The notes under the pieces: model-generated
What the model was told of the DNA's origin: nothing
The model's input: only the letters and a program-made list of their open reading frames with translations
The model's database searches: none
Source of the DNA: Methylobacterium sp. 17Sr1-1
GTDB taxonomy: Bacteria; Pseudomonadota; Alphaproteobacteria; Rhizobiales; Beijerinckiaceae
Length of the DNA stretch: 64,000 bases
Reading direction: 5' to 3'
Assembly (NCBI RefSeq): GCF_003173775.1
Contig: NZ_CP029552.1
Coordinates: 4,653,001-4,717,000 of the forward strand
Shown here: positions 16,015 to 30,469 of the stretch, one piece after another
How positions within the stretch are numbered: position 1 is the first letter of the stretch
Layout: every line of letters begins with the position of its first letter
Made by a program: the position numbers and the translations under genes

Positions 16015-16845
16015 GTGGTCCGCAGCTACTTCCACCTCCACCTCGTGTCGGATTCCACCGGCGAGACCCTGATCAACGTCGGCCGCGCGGCGGCGGCCCA
16101 GTACGAGGGGGTCTCGGCGATCGAGCACGTCTATCCCCTCGTGCGCTCCGGCACCCAGCTCGAACGGGTGATCAACGAGATCGAGCAGGCGCCCGGCATC
16201 GTGCTCTACACCCTGGTCGGGCGCGAGCTGACCGAGCGGCTGGAGGAGGCCTGCCGGGCCACCGGCTCGCCGCTGCTCTCGGTGCTGGAGCCGGTGCACC
16301 AGCTGCTGCAATCCTATCTCGGCACCCACTCCACGGCCCGGCCGGGCGCGCAGCACATGCTGAACGCGGAGTACTTCAAGCGCATCGACGCGATGAACTT
16401 CACGCTCGCCCACGACGACGGCAACCTGCCGCACGACCTCAACGAGGCGGACGTGATCCTGCTCGGGGTGAGCCGCACCTCGAAGACGCCGACGGCGATC
16501 TACCTCGCCAATCGCGGCCTGAAGACCACCAACATCCCGCTGATCCCCGGCGTGCCGCCGCCGGCGATCCTGGAGACCCTGCGCCAGCCGCTCATCGTCG
16601 GGCTGATCGCCTCGCCGGAGCGGATCGTGCAGATCCGCCAGAACCGCCTGCTCAGCCTCAAGGCCGACGATTCCTCGTCCTACGTCGACCGCGACTCGGT
16701 GGCGAACGAGATCGCGACCTCGCGCCGGCTCTTCGCCCGCAACCGCTGGCCGGTGATCGACGTGACCCGGCGCTCGATCGAGGAGACGGCGGCGGCGATC
16801 GTCGACCTCCACCGCGAGCACCGGCTCAAGTTCATCGCCGACTAG
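16015..16845 (+). CDS. ppsR: Pyruvate, phosphate dikinase / PEP synthase regulatory protein (DUF299)
   Basis: A 276-residue bifunctional kinase/phosphorylase of the DUF299 family. It uses ADP to inactivate, and Pi to reactivate, PEP synthase or pyruvate phosphate dikinase. Family landmarks are the N-terminal [15 protein letters not shown] and the P-loop-like [20 protein letters not shown] near residue 150. A GTG start at 16015 was chosen because GGGGAG precedes it and family members begin almost directly at this block. An upstream in-frame ATG (15970) lies inside a repeat element. This is the homologue of the gene next to the Caulobacter origin (RP001 type). The target dikinase is not in the window. 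Confidence 0.9.
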   Translation: MVRSYFHLHLVSDSTGETLINVGRAAAAQYEGVSAIEHVYPLVRSGTQLERVINEIEQAPGIVLYTLVGRELTERLEEACRATGSPLLSVLEPVHQLLQSYLGTHSTARPGAQHMLNAEYFKRIDAMNFTLAHDDGNLPHDLNEADVILLGVSRTSKTPTAIYLANRGLKTTNIPLIPGVPPPAILETLRQPLIVGLIASPERIVQIRQNRLLSLKADDSSSYVDRDSVANEIATSRRLFARNRWPVIDVTRRSIEETAAAIVDLHREHRLKFIAD

Positions 16846-16849
16846 ACCG

Positions 16850-17470
16850 ATGCCGCAGACCTCCTCTCTCTGGCGCGACCCTGAGCCGCTCCTCCTCGCC
16901 TCGACCAGCCCGACGCGGCGCATGCTCCTCGGTTCCGCCGGGCTGACCGTGGAGACGCGGGCGCCGGGCGTCGACGAGCGCGCCGTCGAGGCGGAGGCCG
17001 CCGGCCTGTCGCCCCAGAACCTCGCCGAGCGCCTGGCCGCCGCCAAGGCGGGTGCGGTCGCCGCACGAGCACCCGACCGGGTGGTGATCGGGGCCGACCA
17101 GGTGCTCGACCTCGACGGCACCGTCTTTCACAAGCCCGCCGACCGGGCCGGCGCCGCCGCTCACCTCGCGCGGTTGCAGGGGCGCACCCACGCGCTCCAT
17201 TCCGCCGTGGCGCTCGCGGTCGGCGGCGCGGTGGCCGATCGTTTCGTCGTCACCGCGCGGCTGACGATGCGGCCGCTCGACGAGGCGGGAATCGCCGCTT
17301 ACCTCGACGCGGCCGGGCCGGCGGTCACCGGCAGCGTCGGCGCCTACCAGCTCGAGGGCGTCGGCATCCACCTGTTCGACCGCATCGAGGGCGACCACTC
17401 GACCATCCTGGGCCTGCCGCTCCTGCCCCTGCTCGCGCGGTTGCGGGCGCGGGGCCTGCTGGCGTTCTGA
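16850..17470 (+). CDS. maf: Maf family nucleoside triphosphate pyrophosphatase
   Basis: A 206-residue cytoplasmic protein with the Maf/HAM1-like fold. Maf proteins hydrolyse dTTP, UTP or modified nucleotides and so protect nucleotide pools. Landmarks are LLLASTSPTRRMLL at residue 15 (family S-x-S-P-R-R), VVIGADQVLDLDG (about 80), FHKPADRAGA (about 95), and the catalytic/structural block GSVGAYQLEGVGIHLFDRI (about 165) followed by GDHSTILGLPLLPLL. It starts 4 bases after the ppsR stop and is clearly part of the same operon. Which Maf subclass it belongs to cannot be settled by eye. Confidence 0.92.
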   Translation: MPQTSSLWRDPEPLLLASTSPTRRMLLGSAGLTVETRAPGVDERAVEAEAAGLSPQNLAERLAAAKAGAVAARAPDRVVIGADQVLDLDGTVFHKPADRAGAAAHLARLQGRTHALHSAVALAVGGAVADRFVVTARLTMRPLDEAGIAAYLDAAGPAVTGSVGAYQLEGVGIHLFDRIEGDHSTILGLPLLPLLARLRARGLLAF

Positions 17471-17482
17471 GACGACTGTCCG

Positions 17483-18346
17483 ATGACGACCCCGCACCCC
17501 AGAGCCTTCGTGGTGGGCCACCCGATCGGCCATTCCCGCTCGCCGCTGATCCACGGCCACTGGCTCGCCGAGCACGGCCTGTCCGGCACCTACGAGCGCA
17601 TCGACGTCCATCCCGACGCCTTTTCGGACTTCGTCCGCAGCCTCCGGGGCGAGGGCTGGGTGGGCGGCAACGTCACGATCCCGCACAAGGAGGCGGCGTT
17701 CCGCCTCGCCCAAGTGCTGACGCCGCGGGCCGAGCGGATCGGCGCCGTCAACACGCTGTGGTTCGAGGACGGGCGCCTCCACGGCGACAACACCGATGCG
17801 CCGGGCTTCCTCGCCCATCTGGATGCCAGCCTGGGGGCCAGCTGGCCGGAGGCGACGGGCGTCGCCGACGGGCGCGCCACCCTGGTGCTCGGCGCGGGCG
17901 GGGCGGCGCGCGCCATCCTGGTCGGGCTCCTCGAGCGCGGGCTCTCCCGCCTGATCGTGGCGAACCGCAGCGCCGAGCGGGCCGAGAGCCTGACCGCCCT
18001 CGATCCCGCCCGGATTACCGCGGTTCCCTGGGAGGCGGTGCCGGCCCAGCTTCCCGCCACCGGGCTCCTCGTCAACACCACGGCGCTCGGCATGGCGGGC
18101 CAGGACCCGCTCGCCCTCGACCTCGCGCCCCTGCCGATCGAGGCGGCGGTGGCCGACATCGTCTACGTGCCGCTTGAAACCCCGCTCCTCGCAGCCGCCC
18201 GGGCTCGCGGGCTCGCGGGCGTCGACGGGCTCGGCATGCTGCTGCATCAGGCGGTGCCGGGCTTCTCCCGCTGGTTCGGCCGCACGCCCGCGGTGACGCC
18301 GGCCTTGCGGGCCCGCATCGTCGCCGACCTCGGGGGGCACGGGTGA
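17483..18346 (+). CDS. aroE: Shikimate dehydrogenase (NADP+)
   Basis: A 287-residue enzyme of aromatic amino acid biosynthesis that reduces 3-dehydroshikimate to shikimate with NADPH. Substrate-binding motifs are [19 protein letters not shown] (about 10) and [12 protein letters not shown] (about 65, with the catalytic lysine). [19 protein letters not shown] (about 90) carries the conserved asparagine and aspartate. The nucleotide-binding loop is [13 protein letters not shown] (about 135), followed by VANRSAERA, where the asparagine-arginine pair favours NADP. It is third in the ppsR-maf-aroE-coaE-dnaQ operon and overlaps the start of coaE. Confidence 0.95.
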   Translation: MTTPHPRAFVVGHPIGHSRSPLIHGHWLAEHGLSGTYERIDVHPDAFSDFVRSLRGEGWVGGNVTIPHKEAAFRLAQVLTPRAERIGAVNTLWFEDGRLHGDNTDAPGFLAHLDASLGASWPEATGVADGRATLVLGAGGAARAILVGLLERGLSRLIVANRSAERAESLTALDPARITAVPWEAVPAQLPATGLLVNTTALGMAGQDPLALDLAPLPIEAAVADIVYVPLETPLLAAARARGLAGVDGLGMLLHQAVPGFSRWFGRTPAVTPALRARIVADLGGHG

Positions 18347-18945
18347 GCCGGCCCGTCATCCTCGGCCTCACCGGCTCGATCGGCATGGGCAAGAGCGCCA
18401 CTGCGGCGATGTTCCGCGCCCGCGGGGTGCCGGTCCACGACGCCGATGCCTGCGTGCACGCGCTCTACGGCCCGGGCGGAGCCGCGGCGGCCGCCATCGG
18501 CGAGGCCTTCCCCGGCACGCTCAGCCCCGACGGCTCGGTCGACCGCGCCGCCCTGCGCGCCACCGTGCTCGGCGAGCCCGATCGCTTGCGGCGCCTCGAA
18601 TCCCTGGTCCATCCCCTGGTGGCCCGCGCGCGGGACGACTTCCTCGCGACGCATGCCGCCGCACCGCTGGTCGTGCTCGACGTGCCGCTGCTGTTCGAGA
18701 CCGGCGGCGAGGCGGGGTGCGACGCCGTCGCGGTGGTCACCGCTCCGCCCGAGGTGCAGCGCGCCCGGGTGCTCGCCCGTCCCGGCATGACCGAGGAGGC
18801 CTTCGCGCAGATCCTCGCCAAACAGATGCCCGACGCCGAGAAGCGCCGCCGCGCCGATCACCTGATCGAGACCGACCGGGGCTTTCCCCATGCCGAGGCA
18901 CAGGTCGATGCGGTGATCGCCGCGGTGACGAAGCCGGCCGGTTAA
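18343..18945 (+). CDS. coaE: Dephospho-CoA kinase
   Basis: A 200-residue P-loop kinase that catalyses the last step of coenzyme A biosynthesis, phosphorylation of the 3'-hydroxyl of dephospho-CoA. The start is GTG overlapping the aroE stop (GTGA), so translation is coupled. The Walker A loop is [16 protein letters not shown] (about 10), followed by the conserved [13 protein letters not shown] (about 32). The block [11 protein letters not shown] (about 85) and [11 protein letters not shown] (about 108) carry further conserved residues, and the lid region has RPGMTEEAF and [11 protein letters not shown]. The length is normal for the family. Confidence 0.95.
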   Translation: MSRPVILGLTGSIGMGKSATAAMFRARGVPVHDADACVHALYGPGGAAAAAIGEAFPGTLSPDGSVDRAALRATVLGEPDRLRRLESLVHPLVARARDDFLATHAAAPLVVLDVPLLFETGGEAGCDAVAVVTAPPEVQRARVLARPGMTEEAFAQILAKQMPDAEKRRRADHLIETDRGFPHAEAQVDAVIAAVTKPAG

Positions 18946-18995
18946 CGCTTCCTCGCTACACCGGTCCCAACCGTTCTCTCGAAGGGAGCCGCACG

Positions 18996-19709
18996 ATGCT
19001 GCGCGAGATCGTCCTCGACACCGAGACCACCGGCACCGAGGCCAAGACCGACCGGCTGATCGAGATCGGCGGGATCGAGCTCCTCAACCACATCCCGTCC
19101 GGCCGCGAGTTCCACCGCTACGTCAACCCGCAGCGGCCGGTCTCGGAGGGCGCGTTCCGGGTCCACGGCCTCTCCGACGCCTTCCTCGCCGACAAGCCGC
19201 TCTTCGCGCAGATCCTGCCCGACTTCCTGGAGTTCTGCGGCGACGCCACCCTGGTGATCCACAACGCCGCCTTCGACGTCGGCTTCCTCAACGCCGAGTA
19301 TGCCCGCCTCGGCGACAAGGCGCCGCCGGCGATCGAGCTCGCCTCCGTCGTCGATACGCTCGCGCTCGCCCGCCGCAAGCACCCGGGCGCGGCCAACAAC
19401 CTCGACGCCCTCTGCTCGCGCTACGGCATCGACAATTCCCGCCGCACCAAGCACGGCGCGCTCCTCGACGCGCAGATCCTGGCCGAGGTCTATATCGAGC
19501 TGCTCGGCGGCAAGCAGACGACGCTCGGGCTGACGGCCGAGGGCAGTGCCGGCCCGGCCGGTCCCTCCTTGCGCGCCGCGCCGGTCGAGCACGGCCCTCG
19601 CCCGACCCGCAGCCGCCTCACCGAGGCCGAGCTGGCAGCGCACGCCGCCTTCACGGCGGGGCTGGGGGAGAAGGCGATCTGGCGGGATTATCTCGGGGAG
19701 GCGGGGTGA
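18996..19709 (+). CDS. dnaQ: DNA polymerase III epsilon subunit, 3'-5' proofreading exonuclease
   Basis: A 237-residue DEDDh exonuclease and the proofreading subunit of the replicative polymerase. ExoI is IVLDTETTGTEA with the catalytic D and E near residues 8-10. ExoII is LVIHNAAFDVGFLN near 80-95. ExoIII-epsilon is RTKHGALLDAQILAEVY near 145-160, with the histidine and aspartate. ATG 18996 was chosen because GAAGGGA lies ten bases upstream and the protein then begins at the exonuclease fold. The C-terminal tail (about 175-237) is the expected polymerase-binding segment. It is the last gene of the origin-side operon. Confidence 0.95.
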   Translation: MLREIVLDTETTGTEAKTDRLIEIGGIELLNHIPSGREFHRYVNPQRPVSEGAFRVHGLSDAFLADKPLFAQILPDFLEFCGDATLVIHNAAFDVGFLNAEYARLGDKAPPAIELASVVDTLALARRKHPGAANNLDALCSRYGIDNSRRTKHGALLDAQILAEVYIELLGGKQTTLGLTAEGSAGPAGPSLRAAPVEHGPRPTRSRLTEAELAAHAAFTAGLGEKAIWRDYLGEAG

Positions 19710-19727
19710 GGCGCCTGCGGGCGATCT

Positions 19728-19913
19728 CTACGCATCTTCGTAGAGGTCGTCGATGAAGGCTTTGGTGGCGGGCTCGCGATTAGGGCCGGCCCGTTCCCGG
19801 AGCCCATGTGCGAAGGCGATCGACTGGGCGACGAGAACGAGCTTGTCCTTCTCGCTGGGCAGGGCTTGTCGTACCGCCTCGGTCTTGTTGTTGTGCGACC
19901 GAGCAGTTCTCAT
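19728..19913 (-). pseudogene. VapB-like antitoxin remnant (61 aa)
   Basis: The frame starting MRTARSHNNKTEAVRQAL encodes 61 residues. From about residue 10 it resembles the middle and C-terminal part of Rv0623-like VapB antitoxins (K-T-E-A-V-R-x-A-L, then a helical linker, then AFIDDLYED). The N-terminal DNA-binding strand of such antitoxins is missing, and the sequence upstream runs straight into a palindromic repeat. No VapC toxin gene follows. It may be a broken antitoxin gene whose 5' part was replaced by the repeat, or a short free-standing protein. Confidence 0.5.
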
Positions 19914-19916
19914 GGA

Positions 19917-20092
19917 GCGCCCCTTTCCCGGACGACTGAAGCGATAGCGGAAGGAGATCCGGGATCCAGCACAAAAAGTCGCGAAGCGTCCATCCGTCTG
20001 CAACGTTGCAAGAGGCGGAGCCGCTTCGCGGCACTTCTCCCCTGGATCCCGGATCTCCTTCCACTTCGTTCCAGTCGTCCGGGAAAGGGCGG
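19917..20092. repeat. Palindromic repeat family 2, copy 2
   Basis: An inverted pair CCCTTTCCCGGACGACTG and CAGTCGTCCGGGAAAGGG at the ends, with inner arms GGAGATCCGGGATCCAGC and GGATCCCGGATCTCC. The centre contains TCGCGAAGCG and CGCTTCGCGG. It sits between the vapB-like remnant and the end of gcvP, and its left end abuts the remnant's start codon. Confidence 0.8.
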
Positions 20093-20114
20093 CAGAAGCA
20101 CCCGAAGGTGTTCG

Positions 20115-22979
<2,865 letters not shown>

Positions 22980-23033
22980 GGAGGGGGTGCCCTGACCGGG
23001 GCCGCGTGGGGCGGCTTGAAAGATGTGGCGCAT

Positions 23034-23206
23034 CTCCCCTCTCCCGTGTGGGAGAGGGGTTGGGGGTGAGGGTGGCTCGGCTTCAGAATAGAAGTCGACT
23101 GTCGAGCTGCCAGCACGACGCTCGGCGTTTCATGCTGAAGCCGAGCCACCCTGCGCGATCTTCGATCGCCCCTACCCCTCTCCCACACGGGAGAGGGGAT
23201 CCCGCG
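23034..23206. repeat. Palindromic repeat family 1, copy 2 (between gcvH and gcvP)
   Basis: The same build as the element after the PEP carboxylase-like gene: hairpins of CCCCTCTCCC/GGGAGAGGGG type at both ends and complementary inner arms GGGTGGCTCGGCTTCAG and CTGAAGCCGAGCCACCC. It lies inside the gcv operon, so it may tune the amount of gcvP relative to gcvT and gcvH. Confidence 0.8.
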
Positions 23207-23257
23207 CTTGACTGGTGTTGGAACAGATCAGACGAGGATCGGATCAGCCCAAGGATC

Positions 23258-23620
23258 TCAACCGACGAAGGCGCGGTAAGCCGCCTCATCCATCAGCCCG
23301 TCGAGCTGGGACGGATCGCTCAGGCGCACGCGGTAGAGCCAGCCCTCCCCCTGCGGATCGGTGCCGACGCTCTCCGGGCTCGCCACCGCCGCCTCGTTGA
23401 CCTCGGTCACCTCGCCGTCGACCGGCGCGTAGACGTCGGAGGCCGCCTTCACCGATTCCACCACCGCGGCGGCGGCGCCCTTGGTCAGCGTGGCGCCGAC
23501 CTTCGGCAGCTCGACGAAGACGAGGTCGCCGAGCTGCTCGGCGGCGTGGTCGGTGATCCCCACCGTCGCCACGTCGCCCTCCAGGCGCAGCCACTCGTGC
23601 TCGTCGGTATATTTCAGCAT
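23258..23620 (-). CDS. gcvH: Glycine cleavage system H protein
   Basis: A 120-residue lipoyl carrier protein that shuttles the aminomethyl group between the P and T proteins. It begins [15 protein letters not shown], the family N-terminus. The lipoylation site is the lysine in [14 protein letters not shown] near residue 58, and the C-terminal half contains GEVTEVNEA and [10 protein letters not shown]. The length matches the family (about 120-130). It starts 17 bases after gcvT and should be co-transcribed with it. Confidence 0.96.
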   Translation of the reverse strand: MLKYTDEHEWLRLEGDVATVGITDHAAEQLGDLVFVELPKVGATLTKGAAAAVVESVKAASDVYAPVDGEVTEVNEAAVASPESVGTDPQGEGWLYRVRLSDPSQLDGLMDEAAYRAFVG

Positions 23621-23637
23621 GTGAACGCTCTCCCGTA

Positions 23638-24789
23638 TCAGGAACGCTTGAAGCCGGCGGGGCGGAACGGCAGCGGCACCACCGCGCAGGGCAGGCGCTG
23701 GCCGCGCACCTCGGCGAAGACTTGGGTGCCCGGCACCGCGAGCGCGCTCGGCACCACCCCCATGGCGATCGGCCCCTCCAGGCTCGGCCCGAAGCCGCCG
23801 GAGGTCACCCGGCCGACCGCCTCGGACCCGTCGGCGGCATCGTAGAGGGCGGCGCCCGCCCGCACCGGGGTGCGCCCCTCCGGGCGCAGGCCCACCCGGA
23901 GCCGCGCCGGGCCGTCGGCCAGCTCGGCCAGGATGCGTTCGGCGCCGGGAAAGCCGCCGGCCCGGGCGCCGCCGAGGCGGCGCACCTTCGGGATCGCCCA
24001 GGACAGGCCGGCCTCGACCGGCGAGGTCTCGTGGTCGATGTCCGAGCCGTGCAGGCACAGGCCCGCTTCGAGGCGCAGCGAGTCGCGGGCGCCGAGGCCG
24101 ATCGGCTTGACTTCCGGATCGGCCAGCAGCGCCCGGGCGAGCGCCACGGCGGATTCCGCTGGCAGCGCGATCTCGAACCCGTCCTCGCCGGTATAGCCGG
24201 AGCGCACCACGACGCCCTCCTCACCCTGGAACGCGACCTGGCGCGCATCCATGAATCGCATCTCGGCGACGATGGGCAGGTGGCGGGCGAGCGCGGCTTC
24301 CGCCCCCGGACCCTGGAGCGCGATCAGCGCCCGCTCGACCGGCTCGACCGTGCATTCGGTGCCGATCGAATCGAGCAGGTGGGCGAGGCCGGCGGCCTTG
24401 TTGGCGGCGTTGACGATCAGCAGGTAGTGGTCGCCCAAGTTGGCGAGCATCAGGTCGTCGAGGATGCCGCCGCCCTGCGTGGTCAGGAAGCCGTAGCGCT
24501 GGCGCCCGGCGCTCAACCCCACGACGTCGATCGGCAGTACCGTCTCCAAGGCGCGGGCGGCGTCGCCAAGATCGCCGGAGCGGGCCCGCACGGCGATCTG
24601 GCCCATGTGGGAGACGTCGAACAGCCCGGCCGCCTTGCGGGTGTGCAGGTGCTCCTTGAGGAGCCCGAGCGGGTATTGCAGCGGCATCATGTAGCCGGCG
24701 AACGGCACCATCCGAGCGCCGACCTCCTGGTGCAGCGCGTGCAGAGGGGTCTGGAGCAGGCTGAGGCCGGTGGCCGTGTCGGCGGTCAT
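23638..24789 (-). CDS. gcvT: Aminomethyltransferase, glycine cleavage system T protein
   Basis: A protein of about 383 residues that transfers the methylene group from aminomethyl-lipoyl-GcvH to tetrahydrofolate and releases ammonia. Conserved features are the N-terminal [32 protein letters not shown] (about 55) and [13 protein letters not shown] (about 200), followed by [20 protein letters not shown] (about 235) and the C-terminal [22 protein letters not shown] 24789 was chosen over a GTG 33 bases upstream because the extra residues are unlike the family. It heads the leftward gcvT-gcvH-gcvP operon. I looked for a glycine riboswitch on its 5' side and saw none. Confidence 0.96.
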   Translation of the reverse strand: MTADTATGLSLLQTPLHALHQEVGARMVPFAGYMMPLQYPLGLLKEHLHTRKAAGLFDVSHMGQIAVRARSGDLGDAARALETVLPIDVVGLSAGRQRYGFLTTQGGGILDDLMLANLGDHYLLIVNAANKAAGLAHLLDSIGTECTVEPVERALIALQGPGAEAALARHLPIVAEMRFMDARQVAFQGEEGVVVRSGYTGEDGFEIALPAESAVALARALLADPEVKPIGLGARDSLRLEAGLCLHGSDIDHETSPVEAGLSWAIPKVRRLGGARAGGFPGAERILAELADGPARLRVGLRPEGRTPVRAGAALYDAADGSEAVGRVTSGGFGPSLEGPIAMGVVPSALAVPGTQVFAEVRGQRLPCAVVPLPFRPAGFKRS

Positions 24790-25175
24790 CGCGAGGCTGT
24801 GTCCCGAGGCATGCGCGGGCACGGATGGGCCGGCGACCCCGCATCCCCGGCCGATGCGGTCTCGACGAGGGGAAAGCGATGGGAAGGCCGGCCCCGCACG
24901 GCCCGACTCGCGCGGGACCTTAGGACAAAGGTGCCATTGACGCTACCCGCTGGACGTTGCGGGGCGCTCCATGCCCGAGGATCGGAGCTGGCGGCGCAGC
25001 CGGTAGCCGGCTGCCGAACGGTTCCGCTTGGTCCACCGCGCTGCGGCAAGATCGACCGCCGATGACCGATCAAGCGAAAATGTTTTGCGCTTGCCCTCGA
25101 TCCAGCGGCAAACGAAGCAGCTTCTGCCGCGACCGGGGGATTATCCTGGCGCCGTCTTTTGGGAGGATGAAGGCC
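24790..25175. other. Divergent promoter region between gcvT and aceE
   Basis: About 390 bases separating two divergent metabolic genes. Nothing resembling a glycine riboswitch core is visible on the gcvT side. The aceE side becomes AT-richer from about 25070, with GAAAATGTTTTGCGCTTG and then GGGAGG before the start, so promoters for both directions probably lie here. No operator can be named. Confidence 0.45.
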
Positions 25176-27908
<2,733 letters not shown>

Positions 27909-27930
27909 CGGGCGCGACCGAGAAATGTGC

Positions 27931-27954
27931 GGGGCGCTCCTCAGGGAGTGCCCC
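27931..27954 (+). terminator. Hairpin after aceE
   Basis: GGGGCGCTCC (27931-27940) pairs with GGAGTGCCCC (27945-27954) through ten positions, one of them G-U, around the 4-base loop TCAG. It lies 22 bases past the aceE stop. There is no T-tract after it, so it may act as a stem that stalls polymerase or protects the 3' end rather than as a classical terminator. Confidence 0.55.
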
Positions 27955-28094
27955 GACGAGACACCCGCGCCCGATGAAGCGGACTTAAGCACAATCCGCA
28001 GGTTCCCCCTACGGGATTGACGCACCCGAGAAGACGCGGCCTGATCCCCTCAACGCCGGGACCCGAAGCACCGGCCCTGAGGGAGACGCACCGG

Positions 28095-29123
28095 ATGGCG
28101 CGAGGCGCTGAGCAGGCCGTGGCGCGGAGCGTCGCGAGGACGGGCCGCGACGGATTCGCGCCCGACGATCCCGTCCGCGCGCGGCTCGACGCCCTGAGGA
28201 CCGGCCTGGAGGCGGGCCTGATCGGCGCCTCCGGCCTCGTCGAGCGGCTGCTGATCGGGCTCCTCACCGGCGGTCACCTCCTGATCGAAGGCGCGCCGGG
28301 CCTCGCCAAGACCCGGGCGGTCAAGCGCCTCGCCGACGGGCTCGACACGGGCTTCGCCCGCATCCAGTGCACCCCCGACCTGATGCCCGCCGACCTCACC
28401 GGCACCAATGTCTGGCGGCCCGACGGCGGCCGGTTCGAGTTCCTGGCCGGTCCCCTGTTCCACTCCCTGGTGCTGGTCGACGAGGTCAACCGGGCGCCGC
28501 CCAAGGTGCAGTCGGCGCTGCTCGAAGCGATGGCCGAGCAGCAGATCACGGTGGCGGGCATCACCCATCCCCTGCCCGACCCGTTCATGGTGGTGGCGAC
28601 CCAGAACCCGATCGAGCATGCCGGCACCTTCCCGCTGCCCGAGGCGCAGCTCGACCGGTTCCTGCTCCACGTCGTGGTCGAGATGCCCGACGAGGCGTCC
28701 GAGCGGCGCATCCTCGACCTCGTGGAGGGCGAGATGACCGAGGCGGTCGCCCCGATGCCGGTGCGCCTGACGGCCGAGGAGCTGCGCGAAGCCCGCGCGG
28801 CGGCGCTCAAGGTCCACGTCTCGCCGGCGCTCAAGGACTTTCTGGTCCGCCTCGTCGCCGCCACCCGCGGCGGGCCGGCGGCGCCGGATTTGCGCGGCGC
28901 CATCGAGCATCCGGTCTCGCCCCGCGGCACCCTGGCGCTCATGCTCGCCGGCAAGGCCCGGGCCTACCTGCACGGGCGCGACCACGTCGTGCCGGACGAC
29001 GTCGTGGCGCTTGCCGGCGACGCGCTGGCGCATCGCCTCGCCCTGACCTGGCGCGCCGCGGCGGAAGGCCAGACCGCCCGCGCCCTGGTGGCCGGCCTGC
29101 TCGACCGGGTGCACCCGCTCTGA
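28095..29123 (+). CDS. MoxR-type AAA+ ATPase
   Basis: A 342-residue AAA+ ATPase of the MoxR family, chaperone-like proteins that act with von Willebrand factor A proteins to activate metalloenzymes or envelope complexes. Walker A is LLIEGAPGLAKTRAVK (about 62) and Walker B is SLVLVDEVNRAPPKVQSALL (about 120). Sensor 1 is VVATQNPIEHAGTFPLPEAQ (about 160), and the lid carries SPRGTLALMLAGKARAYL with the sensor-2 arginine. ATG 28095 has GGGAG nine to thirteen bases upstream. It heads a seven-gene operon: moxR, DUF58, DUF4381, two vWA proteins, a TPR protein and BatD-like. Confidence 0.92.
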   Translation: MARGAEQAVARSVARTGRDGFAPDDPVRARLDALRTGLEAGLIGASGLVERLLIGLLTGGHLLIEGAPGLAKTRAVKRLADGLDTGFARIQCTPDLMPADLTGTNVWRPDGGRFEFLAGPLFHSLVLVDEVNRAPPKVQSALLEAMAEQQITVAGITHPLPDPFMVVATQNPIEHAGTFPLPEAQLDRFLLHVVVEMPDEASERRILDLVEGEMTEAVAPMPVRLTAEELREARAAALKVHVSPALKDFLVRLVAATRGGPAAPDLRGAIEHPVSPRGTLALMLAGKARAYLHGRDHVVPDDVVALAGDALAHRLALTWRAAAEGQTARALVAGLLDRVHPL

Positions 29124-29125
29124 GG

Positions 29126-30055
29126 ATGCTCGCCACCGTGGCACGGCCGTCGCCCGAGTCCGATCCCTTCTCCCCGCCCGGCATCGCCCTCGAAGCGAGC
29201 GCGCTCATGGGCCTGCGCCACCTCGCCCGCCGCGGAACCGGGGCGACGACGCGGGGCCGCTCGGGGCTGCCCGGCGGCCTCGTCACGCGGCGGCGCGGGC
29301 GCGGCACCGAGCCCGACGATGTGCGGCCGTGGGCCGAGGGCGACGACGTGCGCCACATCGACCGCAACGCCACCGCCCGGACCGGCACGCTGCACGTGCG
29401 CACCCACCACGAGGAGCGCGACCGCGCGGTGGTGCTCCTGGCCGATTTCCGGCCCTCGATGCTGTTCGGCACCCGCCGCGCCCTGCGCTCGGTCGCGGCC
29501 GCGGAGGCCCTGGTGCTGCTCGGCTGGCGCATCGCCGGCGATGGCGGCCGGGTCGGGCTCTGCGTCGCGGGCGCGGAGCCGCTGGCGCTGCCGCCGCGGG
29601 GTGCGGGACGCGGCATGGCGGCCCTGTGCCAGGGCCTCGCCCGGGGGCATGCGGGCGCCCTCGCGGCCCCGCTTCACGACGACCCGCCCTTGAGCCCGAT
29701 CCTGGAGCAGGCGCGGGCGCTGCTGCCGGCGGGCGGGCACCTGGTGCTGGCGAGCGCCCTCGATTCACCCGGCGACGACTTTTCGGAGCGCCTCGCGGCG
29801 CTCGCCGAGCGGATCTCCGTCAGCCTGATCCTGGTGAGCGATGCCTTCGAGCGCATCGCCCCGCCGGGCCTCTACCCCTACGCGACGCCGGACGGCCGCC
29901 GGGGGACCGCCAGGATCTCCGGCCGGGCGCGGCCGGCGCCGGAGGACCGCCTCGCGGCCTGTGCCCGTCTCGGCCTCGCCTGTCTCCGCCTCGACACCGA
30001 GACGGGTCCCGAAGGGTTCGCCCCCCTGATGGAGCGGCTCGATGCCGTGCTGTGA
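29126..30055 (+). CDS. DUF58 domain-containing protein
   Basis: A 309-residue protein whose C-terminal part is a vWA-like fold. The DUF58 signature GDDVRHIDRNATARTGTLHV is near residue 75, preceded by the basic segment GLVTRRRGRGTEPDDVRPW. The later VVLLADFRPSMLFG occupies the place of a MIDAS strand (D-x-R-x-S here). It lacks membrane helices. DUF58 proteins accompany MoxR ATPases, and genetic data on Bat/moxR clusters suggest they form complexes at the membrane. It begins 2 bases after the moxR stop and overlaps the next gene by 14 bases, so translation is tightly coupled. Confidence 0.9.
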   Translation: MLATVARPSPESDPFSPPGIALEASALMGLRHLARRGTGATTRGRSGLPGGLVTRRRGRGTEPDDVRPWAEGDDVRHIDRNATARTGTLHVRTHHEERDRAVVLLADFRPSMLFGTRRALRSVAAAEALVLLGWRIAGDGGRVGLCVAGAEPLALPPRGAGRGMAALCQGLARGHAGALAAPLHDDPPLSPILEQARALLPAGGHLVLASALDSPGDDFSERLAALAERISVSLILVSDAFERIAPPGLYPYATPDGRRGTARISGRARPAPEDRLAACARLGLACLRLDTETGPEGFAPLMERLDAVL

Positions 30056-30467
30056 GGGCGCGCTCTCGGGCCTGCGCGGCCTGCACGCCCCGCCCGATCC
30101 GGGGCTGGTCCGGCCCGAGGTGCTGGCCGCCGTCGCCCTCGGCCTGGCGCTCGCCGGCCTCGCGGCCTGGCTGCGGCCGCGCTGGGGCGCCCGCCCGATC
30201 CGCCGGGCGGCTCTGGCCGAGCTCGCCGCCGCCCGCGCCCTGCCGCTGCCGGAGCGCCGCGTGGCGCTCGCGCGGTTGAGCCGGCGGCTCGCCCGCAGCC
30301 TCGGGGTCGAGGGACCGGCGGAGCTCGATGCTCACCTCCGCACCGACTTCTTCGGACGCGGCCCCGGCCGGACGCTGACCGACGGCCTCTACGCCCCGGG
30401 CCCCGCCCCCGATCTCGCCGCGGCGGAGGCCGGCCTCGCCCGGCTCCTCGCGCGCCTGCGGGTTTGA
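30042..30467 (+). CDS. DUF4381 domain membrane protein
   Basis: A 141-residue protein with a short N-terminal segment containing LRGLHAPPDPGL, one transmembrane helix (about 27-45, EVLAAVALGLALAGLAAWL), and a cytoplasmic helical part. That part has ALAELAAARALPLPERRVALARLSRRLAR split over two helices and ends with ARLLARLRV. This layout (P-P-x-x-x-x-P before a single membrane span, then a helical tail) is the DUF4381 pattern found in moxR/Bat operons. Its start overlaps the DUF58 gene by 14 bases. Its role is probably as a membrane scaffold for the vWA partners; that is inference. Confidence 0.85.
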   Translation: MPCCEGALSGLRGLHAPPDPGLVRPEVLAAVALGLALAGLAAWLRPRWGARPIRRAALAELAAARALPLPERRVALARLSRRLARSLGVEGPAELDAHLRTDFFGRGPGRTLTDGLYAPGPAPDLAAAEAGLARLLARLRV

Positions 30468-30469
30468 CG

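Noticed and set aside
24790..25175. Glycine riboswitch before gcvT
   Set aside because: I looked on the gcvT strand for the paired aptamer cores (GCCGAAGGGGCAA-like and CTCTCAGGCAAAAGGAC-like words) and found neither.
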